Source: Gracilaria vermiculophylla (lineage: Eukaryota; Rhodophyta; Florideophyceae; Gracilariales; Gracilariaceae). Taken from it: a DNA stretch of 64,000 bases. Each line of letters starts with the position of its first letter. Within the stretch, counting starts at the first letter, position 1. Under the pieces are notes generated by a model. It made no database searches. It saw nothing but the letters and a program-made list of their open reading frames with translations, and was not told the origin of the DNA. The position numbers and the translations under genes are program-made. The DNA is taken from the NCBI GenBank assembly GCA_019155205.2, contig JAHNZQ020000308.1, positions 1,081,037 through 1,145,036 of the forward strand. Direction: 5' to 3'. Of the stretch, positions 41,075 through 51,289 are shown one piece after another.

Positions 41075-42460
41075 ATGGGCGATCCGTCATCATCTTCGTC
41101 CCAATCGCCTTCTATTGAAGAGCTTCTGGCAACAAAACTTTCAATCATATCCTATTCAGTCCACGGAGTGAACCGAACCAAAGAAAAAGTTATTCACAAA
41201 GTCCTGCAGCCTGTTTTATCGACAGGTGGTGACTTCGAAGGTGTTATAAACGATGTGTCCACTGCTGTTGATCGCTTAAGATCTACAAATTGCTACAAGG
41301 GAATTGACGCTTTCATTGATCACCAACATGATAAAACCGCGTCTGTCAAGTTTACGTTTACGGAGAAATCATCTGTTCAACTTACAACTGGTACTTCGAT
41401 TGATACTTCCAGTGAACGTGATGCTTCAATGGAAGGCGCTTTAAGTATTCGAAATTTACTTGGAGCTGCCGATACGCTACGGTTTACATTGGCATGGATT
41501 GGGGCAACGTCTACATCAAGGTCATTTTCGAAGAACCCGTCCAATTCATTTAGCGCATCGTACAGCAGACCGTTTGTACTTGGTTTAAGTTCGTCCATGT
41601 TTTCAAATGTTTCGTATTCACAGTTAAATCATTCAGAAGCTTCTAGCTACAATCTGGTCACAAGACTTGCGGATTGCGGGTTGCATACTATTCTGGGTAC
41701 GTTTACGTTAGCTTCCGTATGGAGGAACCTTACGCATGTTCAACCAACTGCATCTTCTTTAATCCGCGATGATGCCAAGGATACATGGAAAACGTCTCTT
41801 AGACATCAGGTGCAAATGGATTTGAGAGATGACATGGCTATGCCAAATCAAGGTATATTTGCTTCTCTGACACATGAGCATACTTTACCGTTCGGAGATA
41901 TTCAGCTGTCAACCGTACAAACAGCCTTTCAATCCCACTTACCCCTTGTGGCGGATGCAGTATTGTCTTTTTCTACCCGATTTGGTGCTCACTTCTCGAA
42001 AAGTCGTGTCCAGACTCCAGACCGCTTCTTTGTAGGTGGTGCCAATTCGTTACGTGGGTTCAGAACTCGAGGCGTTGGTCCAATGGACGGGAAGGATTCG
42101 ATTGGCGGGGATGTCTTTTACACGACAAGTATGATGCTGTCGCTTCCTATGCCTGCCAACTCGTTGCTCGCGCAATTGTTTAATGCGAGATTGCATGTGT
42201 TTGTGAATGGTGGTGATGTGTTTGAAATGACTGATATGAAGCAAGCGATAACCGATTTGAAGGGTCATGGTTTGCGGGAAGCTGCAACGAAGGCTTACGA
42301 GGGAGTTTATAGTGGAATACGAGTTGCTGCTGGTGTTGGTGTGGCCTTTGACACTTCCGTTGGGCGAATCGAACTAAACCTTTGTAATGTTCTCAAGAGT
42401 TGTTTGTCTGATCAACCTCAGATTGGATTTCAGTTCGGAGTCAGTCAATCTTTCTTGTAA
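41075..42460 (+). CDS. SAM50: SAM50/TOB55, Omp85-family mitochondrial outer-membrane assembly protein
   Basis: 461 residues. One POTRA domain (about 35-110) is followed by a 16-strand beta-barrel typical of Omp85 proteins. The diagnostic lid-loop motif DRFFVGGANSLRGFRTRGVGP lies at about 314-334, and the protein ends on an aromatic strand (QFGVSQSFL). SAM50 is the core of the SAM complex that inserts beta-barrel proteins such as VDAC and TOM40 into the mitochondrial outer membrane. A single POTRA, eukaryotic length and the lack of an N-terminal transit peptide favour SAM50 over plastid TOC75 or OEP80. The start is ATG 41075, about 160 bp after the tRNA. Confidence 0.92.
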   Translation: MGDPSSSSSQSPSIEELLATKLSIISYSVHGVNRTKEKVIHKVLQPVLSTGGDFEGVINDVSTAVDRLRSTNCYKGIDAFIDHQHDKTASVKFTFTEKSSVQLTTGTSIDTSSERDASMEGALSIRNLLGAADTLRFTLAWIGATSTSRSFSKNPSNSFSASYSRPFVLGLSSSMFSNVSYSQLNHSEASSYNLVTRLADCGLHTILGTFTLASVWRNLTHVQPTASSLIRDDAKDTWKTSLRHQVQMDLRDDMAMPNQGIFASLTHEHTLPFGDIQLSTVQTAFQSHLPLVADAVLSFSTRFGAHFSKSRVQTPDRFFVGGANSLRGFRTRGVGPMDGKDSIGGDVFYTTSMMLSLPMPANSLLAQLFNARLHVFVNGGDVFEMTDMKQAITDLKGHGLREAATKAYEGVYSGIRVAAGVGVAFDTSVGRIELNLCNVLKSCLSDQPQIGFQFGVSQSFL

Positions 42461-42845
42461 AGAGACTTTCAGTGCCTCAGATATCTTCAAACTCTTCTTC
42501 ACTCATCGGGTTAAGTGGATCGGTTGCATGTTACAATGAGGTTGAGAATTGCCAGGGCTGTTGCGGTGGTTTACTAGTCCTGAAATCCGATAAGATTTGA
42601 GCCTTCGCAGTTCCCAAACGATCCCCAGACAGGTGGACCGTATTGCCTGGCCGCAATATTTTGGAGGGGGAATGTAAATGGACACCACAATCAGGCACAA
42701 ATTATCCCCCAAGCGTAGAAAGGAATGCAAAAGGCATGGCACAACACTTAGTAGAATGACGAGGAAGGGAAGAGGAAGAATGAGAGAGAGTGGAAGACAT
42801 TGCGAAAGTGATAACTATTAGTTGCTTACAACTAGAAAAGCGTTA
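42461..42845. other. Convergent intergenic region
   Basis: About 385 bp between convergent SAM50 and FBPase genes. Nothing recognised. Confidence 0.5.
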
Positions 42846-44117
42846 CTACTCACTCTCATACATGTCTAGCAACTCCTGCACATCTTCCTTACTACCAATA
42901 ATGAGTGGCATACGTTGATGCACAGTGTCGGGAATAACATCCATGATGCGCTCTTTCCCAGTAGTGGCAAGCCCACCCGCTTGTTCAATGATGAATGACA
43001 TCGGGGCGCACTCGTATAACAATCTTAGCTTCCCGTTGGGATTCTTTCTATCTCCGGGGTACCCAAAAACCCCACCGTACAACAGCGTACGATGGACGTC
43101 AGCGACTAAACTTCCAATGTACCTTGAAGAGTATTTCACACCAGCTTTGTTTTCCCCGGTCTTCAGGTTCTCAACGTATTCCCTTAGTACAGGATCCCAG
43201 GCCGGGGAATTCGCTTCATTGAACGAGTAAATCTTTCCACGAGGCGGGATCTTAATATCTGGATGAGTGAGGACGAATTCGCCAATCTGCGGGTCCAACG
43301 TGAATCCATTGACACCGTTTCCAGTGGTGAGCACCATCATCACGGACGAAGAATACATGCAGTAGCCCGCGACAACGAGGTTGGCACCCGGTTGCATGGT
43401 GTTGTACAAGCAAGTAAGTTCAGTCTCATCGATTTTGGACTCCCAGTCAGAGGCCAAGCAGCCAGTGTTTTGCACAAATATGCCAAAGATGGTCCCCGTG
43501 GCAATTCCGGCGTCGATGTTGGAGCTTCCGTCAAGCGGGTCGAATACAGCTACATAATTTCCAGAGTAAACTTCATCCACCATGACGGGCTCGTCTTCTT
43601 CTTCAGAGGCAATAATACCCATTTTTCCAGAATATCGCAGGGCATTCTTCAGCACCTCGTTGGAGAGTACGTCGAGCTTTTTCTGCTCTTCGCCTTGAAT
43701 ATTGATGGAGCCGTCATCTTGATAGCCGGTCAAATTGGTGATACCAGCACGCTGTACAAGCGACGCGATCTTCTTACAAGCGAGTTGAATAGAAGACATC
43801 AACGACTGCATATCTTGCATGTGTTCCAAGTCGGTGTTGTCCATGGCGGTCTGAATCATGTAGCGTGTGAGAGTCATGGGCGAGGTGTCGGAATGCACGG
43901 TCTGACTGGGGGGCGCGACGACCATGGTCGGCGCGCGACGATCACGAGCATGGCGGGTAGGGCGACTGTGGACAGAAGAGACAGCAGCCGACGGACGAAG
44001 CGGTACAGTCAGAGCGGGTATGAACGCAGTCATCTTTGGACGCACGAGCTGAGCACACAGACGCGGTGACGCCGGACAACGGTGCAGAAGAACGCCAGCT
44101 GCTGCGGTACGATGCAT
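42846..44117 (-). CDS. Fructose-1,6-bisphosphatase, plastid Calvin-cycle form
   Basis: 423 residues, of which the first ~80 form a Ser/Arg/Pro-rich targeting region (second ATG at 44033). The catalytic protein has GEEQKKLDVLSNEV, the metal-binding FDPLDGSSNID (192-202), GYCMYSSS, and YSSRYIGSLVADVHRTLLYGG with KLRLLYECAPMSFIIEQAGG. It hydrolyses fructose-1,6-bisphosphate to fructose-6-phosphate. Between VQN and QPG it carries an insertion with Cys220 and Cys236, equivalent to the two cysteines that form the thioredoxin-reduced disulfide of plant plastid FBPase. The third plant cysteine is Met241 here. Light/redox control is therefore likely. A divergent promoter of 334 bp is shared with the transporter gene. 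Confidence 0.93.
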   Translation of the reverse strand: MHRTAAAGVLLHRCPASPRLCAQLVRPKMTAFIPALTVPLRPSAAVSSVHSRPTRHARDRRAPTMVVAPPSQTVHSDTSPMTLTRYMIQTAMDNTDLEHMQDMQSLMSSIQLACKKIASLVQRAGITNLTGYQDDGSINIQGEEQKKLDVLSNEVLKNALRYSGKMGIIASEEEDEPVMVDEVYSGNYVAVFDPLDGSSNIDAGIATGTIFGIFVQNTGCLASDWESKIDETELTCLYNTMQPGANLVVAGYCMYSSSVMMVLTTGNGVNGFTLDPQIGEFVLTHPDIKIPPRGKIYSFNEANSPAWDPVLREYVENLKTGENKAGVKYSSRYIGSLVADVHRTLLYGGVFGYPGDRKNPNGKLRLLYECAPMSFIIEQAGGLATTGKERIMDVIPDTVHQRMPLIIGSKEDVQELLDMYESE

Positions 44118-44451
44118 CTATCAACTCATTCATACGCGTGGCCATTGCAGAGCGCAAGTTGAGCTGGCGCGCCACACACGGTGTCTGTGGTCAGCATCGT
44201 GAGCTCGGCGTGACCAGCTCCCAGATCCATTTCTAGAAAGCTGACAGCCTGTACAGTCGAGTGCCGAGTTCTACACTGTAGTGCGTTGCAGTGGGGTCTT
44301 GTTGGCAAAGAACCGACAAGCGCGCTTCTGCGCGTCAACTGCTAAATCGTTCGCACAAGTCCGTCGACCGCGTAGTGTCGCACGACGGCCGACTGAGGCA
44401 GTGCTGGTGGTCCACCCGGTCGGCGATTCTCATTGCGGGCAGCAGTCTGAA
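44118..44451. promoter_or_regulatory. Shared divergent promoter region, FBPase / amino-acid transporter
   Basis: About 330 bp separate the two divergent start codons. An in-frame open stretch reaches back from the transporter ATG but has no earlier ATG. No specific element is recognised. Confidence 0.5.
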
Positions 44452-45891
44452 ATGCATGATGAACCACTATCGCCATCGCGGCCTGCGGCGGCTGACTCAG
44501 CGCTTATCGCGGAGAGTGAACAATACTCCCTGCTTACTGACATTGGCAACATGCTGAAAGCCTTCATTGGCATTAACTTTTTGTATGTGGCGTACGCGTT
44601 TTCCAATGCCGGCTTGTGGCGTGGTACTATTGCACTCATTGTCATCACGTACATTACCGAGCATTGTTGCTTATTGCTTATCGATGTGAAGAATGCTTCG
44701 CCGCTTGCTTTGCCCACTTCTGCATCCGAGTATGTTCTGCCCGCTGAACAATTTGACAGAGACAACTCCACTTTAGAAACACTCGAATTGACCCCCGAAG
44801 AAGACCTGGAAGAATCAGGCGAGAACCAACACTCTCATCGTCATGTCTCGTACGGAGACATAGCAAGAGCTGTGGGAGGACGCTCTGTCGGTGCAGTCAT
44901 TAACTTTGCTGTCGTGCTTACTCAGTTTGGCTTTTGCGTCGGCTATCTTATCTTTTTGTCCCAAACTCTTCACGACCTCCTCAAGTCCACGCATGCGGTG
45001 ATGTGGTTCGTTCTTGTTCCATTGCCAGCTTTATTGGCAATTAATCTGCTTTCTTCCATTCGCTCGCTGGGGCCTTTCTCCATTGTCGCCAACATTGCCC
45101 TTTTCATAGGCTTTATATCTGTTGTCACATTTCTTGGAAAGCATTTCCAGTGGAAACCCTCAAACCCGCCTCTAACAAGTTTCCCTCTATTCTTTGGACA
45201 AATGACAGCAGCACTGGAGGGAATTGGTTTGGTTGTTCCTGTTCAGGCATCCATGAAAACTCCTCATCGTTTTCCAATGGTATTACGAATTGCACTCGTC
45301 ATTCTGTCCGCCGTTCTTATGGTCATGGGCATTTTAGGGTTTGCAAGCTTTGGCGAAGGTACCAGATCAATTATTTTACTCAACTTTGGTGCCACCCCTA
45401 TCGTTGCTGCCGTCAAGATTGTGCTGATGATTGGAATCTTGTTCACTTATCCGTTGCAAATAGTACCCGTTTTCCATTATTTTGAGCGTGTTCTTCTCCC
45501 AAGAGAATTGATCGAGTTGCAGTCTGACAGCCAGCCAGATGTCTCTTCTTCTACAATTTCCGCGATGTTATCTTCCGGTTTGTTCGTCTGCGACTGGCGC
45601 CGAATTGGTATCAGGTACCTGATTACATTCTGCACGGCTGCGGTTGCCGTACTGGCGGGCGGGAGTTTCGGTCTGTTTCAGAGCTTGGTGGGGTCCGTTG
45701 GAGGTACAATACTGGCGTATTGTGCCCCACCAGTGCTATACAATATGGCCTTCAAAGACAGCATGTCCAGATGGACAAGATACAAGAACTTCGCATTGCT
45801 TTTATTTGGCGTTCTTGGCGGTATTCTCGGAGCATACACGTCTGTGAAAGAAATCATGGAGATACACAGGGGAAATTCAAAACCAATTTGA
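44452..45891 (+). CDS. Amino acid/auxin permease family (AAAP, SLC36/AVT-type) transporter
   Basis: 479 residues with about eleven membrane helices. The start helix has the family pattern LLTDIGNMLKAFIGINFLYVAYAFSNAGLW, where plant AVT and animal SLC36 proteins read N-x-hK-x-hhGxGhhxhPxAhxxxG. Later helices include GDIARAVGGRSVGAVINFAVVLTQFGFCVGYLIF and QMTAALEGIGLVVPVQASMK. The loop between helices 2 and 3 carries an unusual acidic and His-rich insertion (about 80-115). The family moves neutral amino acids with protons across vacuolar, lysosomal or plasma membranes. The substrate here cannot be told. Asn and Gly of the first motif are kept. Confidence 0.85.
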   Translation: MHDEPLSPSRPAAADSALIAESEQYSLLTDIGNMLKAFIGINFLYVAYAFSNAGLWRGTIALIVITYITEHCCLLLIDVKNASPLALPTSASEYVLPAEQFDRDNSTLETLELTPEEDLEESGENQHSHRHVSYGDIARAVGGRSVGAVINFAVVLTQFGFCVGYLIFLSQTLHDLLKSTHAVMWFVLVPLPALLAINLLSSIRSLGPFSIVANIALFIGFISVVTFLGKHFQWKPSNPPLTSFPLFFGQMTAALEGIGLVVPVQASMKTPHRFPMVLRIALVILSAVLMVMGILGFASFGEGTRSIILLNFGATPIVAAVKIVLMIGILFTYPLQIVPVFHYFERVLLPRELIELQSDSQPDVSSSTISAMLSSGLFVCDWRRIGIRYLITFCTAAVAVLAGGSFGLFQSLVGSVGGTILAYCAPPVLYNMAFKDSMSRWTRYKNFALLLFGVLGGILGAYTSVKEIMEIHRGNSKPI

Positions 45892-47207
45892 CCAGCGTCT
45901 GCACAGGCATATCAGTGATCGACTCAAGTTGGACGGGTCATACCAAGATGGCAATCAAACATGGACGTCGTGAAGCTCTAATCGATAATGTCTAACACCA
46001 CACCAGTTGCTCTATCGAGGCTTAGGTTCCGACCCGTGGAATTTGCATTCATCTGCAATTATCGATATGTACTTTTCTTTTCATCTCATCACATTTCTAT
46101 AATCTCCTGAAGTTGGAGCCACCGTTTCCGATCAGCATTACTTGCTTGTTGGGAAAAGGGACCGACGACTTTCGAATTTTTAACTTCAAAATGCTTACCA
46201 CACGCACGATTGTATTACGTCTGTGAATCCAGATTCGTGCGGATTTTAATTGTTATGATTGCATTCACTTTGAGCCCCACTCATTTGTCCGATCGTACAA
46301 AGTAAGGATGTATTTGTTCTCGTCTCATGGTTAATCTTCTCCATAGAAATAACGAAAACTCTGCATCTTTATCAGCTTTGGCGGTTTGAGTGCAAGTCTG
46401 ACTTCACCAGGGTGTAACTATGTTCAAGTAACTAAATTGTGTGACGGCAGCGATTCGGATTTTCTTTGGCTTACAATTAAACAAAACATCGAAAGTGTGG
46501 GCAACGGTAATAGTTGCAATGGTTCGGTGCTGAACAAGGCTAACTGCATTTCTACTTCTCGCTCTGTTGCCGAGTGGAAGGATACACAGAACATGAGCAA
46601 TGCTGTTCTCAGTGTTTGCGCCGCAATCGCATCGAACGACGTGTTCTCGAAAACGGCTGCTGATTATAGCTTCGCAAATGTGAAAGCAATCGTGCAACAA
46701 ACGAGATGTGGTCAGACACGGATGTGCGCATGTTCAGCAGGTCTGGCAGTGGGCTTCGACAGCGAATGATTGTATTCTATGCCAGTCGAACAGCAAATCA
46801 TGTTGAAGTGCTAGCGTGTAGTACATCAGTTGCCGTTCTTGGATGAAAAACGTTAACAATAACTGCCATAACGTTTGCTGAAATACACACACTAGGGCAT
46901 GTAGCTAAGCGGGCCGCGCGGCAGAGTTGTAGCTACTGCTGGCTACAACACCTGAACGATGCTGATGCTACAGAGTGACGCTAGAGTTTGGCTTTGCTTC
47001 AGTTGTGAAGAGCTGAACTCTTTCGGGAACGAACGCATTGCTCAACTCCCAGCATAGCGAGAAGGTGTGACAGTGCGTTGATGATTTGATCACACTGAAT
47101 TGCTAATCTGCCGCAAGGGTGTGTGTACATAGAACATGTACCACTGCGGAGAGGATCCCCAGTAAAGTTCAGGCTTCGCTGGAAACGAAGCTCAGGCTCC
47201 GTCTTTC
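45892..47207. other. Intergenic region, no gene seen
   Basis: About 1.3 kb without a supported gene. A perfect 8-bp inverted repeat (GTTGTAGC / GCTACAAC, 8-base loop) sits at 46926-46949 in a locally GC-rich patch. Its role is unknown. Confidence 0.5.
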
Positions 47208-47601
47208 AGATGTCGAGTTTCCTACGTAGAGTTGCTCACTTAAATCACAACAGTATCCGCAGTTTTCGAAGAAATATTCTTTTCATGGTCTGCATGAGTC
47301 TCGAAATCACAGAGCGACGCTTAATGGCAGACGGCCTTCGTAGAGCAGCACAGGAACTACGCAAAAGAGTGGTTGTCTCCAACGAACAACTTTCGTCATT
47401 GTGCTTTCAAACCTTTGAGATAAAGATTGTATGTGAACCGATGTATTGATACGTTAGCACGTGTTCACTACTTTACAAGCTTCGTATTGAGCGTTTCGCA
47501 TATGTTTGACCTTTTTGCAGAAGGAATACTGTTCAGTCGAGACTGATGGACGCACACGACAACGCGTCAACCAATTGAAAAACAACAGGTTGGCTTACTA
47601 A
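47208..47601 (+). CDS. Candidate small two-exon gene, unknown
   Basis: Proposed exons 47208-47428 and 47521-47601. The 92-bp interval has a GTATGT donor and a TTTTTGCAG acceptor like the introns of confirmed-looking genes here, and joining keeps the frame open to TAA at 47599-47601. The ~100-residue product starts MSSFLRRVAHLNHNS, contains a charged helix (RLMADGLRRAAQELRKRVV) and ends NNRLAY. The branch site is weak, and a TCTTTCAG directly before the ATG hints at a further upstream exon. I recognise no family. It may be chance. Confidence 0.3.
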
Positions 47602-50600
47602 TAAAGAAATACTGTCATGTCGGCGATATTGTGTGATTTCCATGCACAACATTAAAGTAATTACATCGATGAAACTCGTGAGCCAAACTTTGTTCCTAAG
47701 CAGCTGTGCACGGTACTTTGAAAGGATTTTGGACCTGCGGTAACAAGCGGTTTGGGGCCATGATTCTTTGTCTCCTATGCCGGGTGCTACAGCTTATTGT
47801 TTCTAAGCAGGAGAAAACTAGACGTAATTTTCTACATATAGACCAAGAATTTCATTGCATTGTGTCTAATCAAACTGCCGACCTCTTTACGGGCGTCGGC
47901 AGGGGCGTTGAGCAGCAATTCATGTCTTGGTTCCTTGATAAGTGGGCATCTCATCATGACACGACGTGGCCAACGGTCTAATTCGCGATTTGTGGCCCGT
48001 GTGCAGCGCAGTACCCTTTTATTTTCGATAAACGTTGCAACGGGATGTAATACTTTAACGTCATACGTTATGGCCAATGAAAAAGGGCAGTCTCTGTATT
48101 TCTAAGAAACAGAAACGTTATTGGGAGCATTTTTGCAGTACTTGATCGCTAGGTGACAACTTCACGGTGCAAGGAGGGCTGCAAATATGTTGGTGTCTCG
48201 ACAATTTTTGGGAGCTACGATTGACCTACATAGATAAAGAACTAAATTGGCAAACGCATCGTCACGAATGTATTCTTTGCAACTAAACGGGAGTCCGACC
48301 GGAGATAACGCAGCCACTCAGTCCGCGCCATGCTCGTAGCCGAGACGGCCAAAATTATCCTATTGATTCATGTGAAATCGTGTGACGGCAATGAAGCCAG
48401 GCTCGCATTTGTGACTGACTGACTTACGCTCGAAAATGCATGTATTTTAACTGACTGACCAACGTTATGAGAAAAAAAGTCAGTCAAAGCGATGAAGAGC
48501 ATCAAAGACGTCGCTAATACTATTTTAAGCGCAACAAGAAGCCTAAAACAATATCAGGCACGAGAAAATGCCTTAATATTTTAAAAAAAAACAAGTCAAG
48601 TAGAAAACGCTCGTTCCAAGCATTTTCTTGAGATCATAGCTCTCATTCCATGACCCGCAATTGAAAAGGAAAGTATGCAACAACGACACGAAACAGCTAA
48701 TCAGCCTTGTACCTCTTCACCATTTTGCGCGTCAATTTTGTCAAAGCTGGCGTTTTTGGCTTCTGCTGAGTGTCTGCAATGTTTTTCATGGAATAGAAGC
48801 AAATCAGCGTCAGTCTGTTTTCTGGCCAACTTCAGAAAAGACTGAAGTTATTCGTGCGTTTATTCACAGCAAGCCGGAATGGATAACGTAAGATTAACGC
48901 AGTCATTTCTATTGCATGTAAAAGTTGTGGCATTCCTTGAAGTCGTGAAAAAAGATAAAAGGCATCCGGGCTGTTGAAATTAGCTTAATTTTTATTGTTT
49001 TGTTCAATTTTGTACAATAATGGATATTGTGATTACTATTATGACTAGTGAAACCGACTTGCTTCAAATCCGGTGACTAGATAACTTCGCGTCCCTTGGA
49101 ATCTACAGTCACAAATACATTCCTGAAGCTCGGTGTAGATTAAATGAAGATTTTGAATAAAGCATTGCGGTTCTTGCTTTTGTATGAGCGTAGCCAGGAT
49201 ACCAAAGAAAAGTCGACTGTAATCTTCCATGCATCCCAAACAGAGTGCTTGTGACAGCTTCACTCCGGGCTATGGCTTCCATAAAAGAATTTTTTGCTCA
49301 TTTGTTATGCTCTGTAGATTAATCGAGAGAGTTAGATTACAAACAAACACTTGGCACGAAGGCAATGTGCACTTGCTATCTTTCAAATGCTTGTGAGAAA
49401 AGATGATGAATATGAATGTCTCCTAAACTTGATGGAAGTATCCATTCAAAAGGAGCAAACCGGTCGACTAGGTGATGCATAAGAAGCGTGACTACAGGTT
49501 GTGGCGTTCGTGAGGAAAGAGAACAATCTCTGGGATAGATGCTTGCTGTGTTAAAAACTAAAACACAGCATCCACCTGAAAAAAGAGGATTGTGACTGTG
49601 ATCAAATGCAACGAACTGCTGTCGAATGGCAGCTTGATAGAATCAAAGACCACGATACCATAATTTCGTATTGGAGCAATCACACCGCAGATTGCACGTG
49701 GAGATTGCCGTGCAGTGCGTCAATATTTGCGATGCTGTTCTAAAATGTGTTGTAAATGAGAGCTACATATGAACGGGCCCGGAAGGGAGGGGGACTTTGT
49801 GAGTTGCTGCGCAATTCACATAGACCAAGGTCGTTCATGTCCTTGGGCGGGGGTCCATGCACTGGCGCGAATGAATGCGTACTAAGGTATATTCCAAGGC
49901 AACGTGCGTTACTGGAGGTAGATAATATGCGAATGTTTTTCGGCTTTAATAGAATTAGCAGTGACTGGCGCCTGGCAGTTGATGGAGAAGAGCTTCTGAC
50001 TAGAGAAATTGGCTTTATTCAGCGTGAACAGTAAAGTAAGCCAGAGAGAAATGCACAGCACATGCGCGTGGGGCGCGTTTTCTGAAGCGGGGTCAAATGC
50101 ACGCTGAGCACGGCAACCGCCCTGGGCGGGTGCAGGTTGACGGCTGCCCGCCCGCAGAGTGATTTGCGACGGCGCAGCTGCGGGGTACACGGCTACACGT
50201 GGCTACGTCCCACATCGTGAGCTGCGGTTTACGTTTAGCACAGTCTTTTTAGCCTGCCAGCGGCAGGAACCGTTCTCGGCAGCACATGCGCCTCGCCATT
50301 GGCGCGTCGCGCAAGTGTAAACCACGTGCGCTCCGGTTTCCGACCATGTGAATGCTGCGGCGCACGCGTCACGGCCGCGTGCAGCCACCGTGCTGCCTGG
50401 TACTCTCTCCCGAGAGCATTGCGCTGCTTGTCCGTGCCCCTACTGAGCGCAGTGGCGCACTCGCGCGTCGGCATGGCGCCGCCGACTTCGTGCGCCTCTC
50501 GCGACTCATCCGTGCCATGCCTTTGACGGTCCGACCACGCGACGCGGCGCGCCGCGGAATCATTCCACGCGGGTTATCCGTAGCTCAGCACAAAACTGCG

Positions 50601-51289
50601 ACAGACGCGATTTGCTCCCAACGAGGCTAGTACCTTGTGGAGAGGACCATAACGAGCTGGGTTAGAGGACCATAACGAGCTGGGTTAGAAGACCATTTCC
50701 CCATGTGCATGACCACCATGTTGTCAGTTCCGTGCACTCATCCAACTCCCGCGTGCTGTACGTTCACCGTGTATCTCGTGTGGTGTACTCCAAGCGGGCG
50801 TAAGCCTACATTAGACTTGAGTTGTGAAAAAGCTGCATCACCTCTGTCCATCCCATCCTCTCACACTCCTACTCACGCCGCTTGCCCCAAAGCATTGGCG
50901 CCACTGCCACCATCAACCCAATTTCGAAACACATCCTAGTCGCCCCGAAATTCATCATCCTTTTGTGGCACTGCTCAGTTGTCTGACATTCTCATCCGAC
51001 AGTCAGCATAAATAGCGGAAAGCGCGTCGACACGTCAATGCTGAATCTTCTCCTTGCGTTCTGACGAGCCGTGCCCCTTTAAGCGACCAAACACTTCGAA
51101 GAACAGTTTTGCATCTATTGCAAGTTGTCCCCACTCCAGTTGGCTTTTGCGCACCGATTGTTGAGGCACCTTTCGTGTCATGCTCTGACGCTTTTTGGAC
51201 ACTATATTCAACGGTCTTCTTCTGCCCCCAGACGCTTCTTTGTTTGAATCTCTAGTTGTTTGACTACTGCACGACGTCTTTCTCCCAAA
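47602..51289. other. Gene-poor region of about 3.7 kb
   Basis: Mostly AT-rich, with small frames only. Around 48413-48486 there are short GACTGACT repeats and their complement, able to form a hairpin. A GC-rich island at about 50060-50620 has overlapping open frames on both strands but no recognisable protein. The promoter of the ABCG gene lies at the right end. Confidence 0.5.
50641..50696. repeat. 23-bp tandem duplication
   Basis: AGAGGACCATAACGAGCTGG plus GTT is repeated twice in tandem (50641-50663, 50664-50686), followed by a partial third unit. Confidence 0.85.

Noticed and set aside
43263..44069. 268-codon plus-strand frame opposite FBPase
   Set aside because: Shadow of the FBPase gene; no recognisable protein features.
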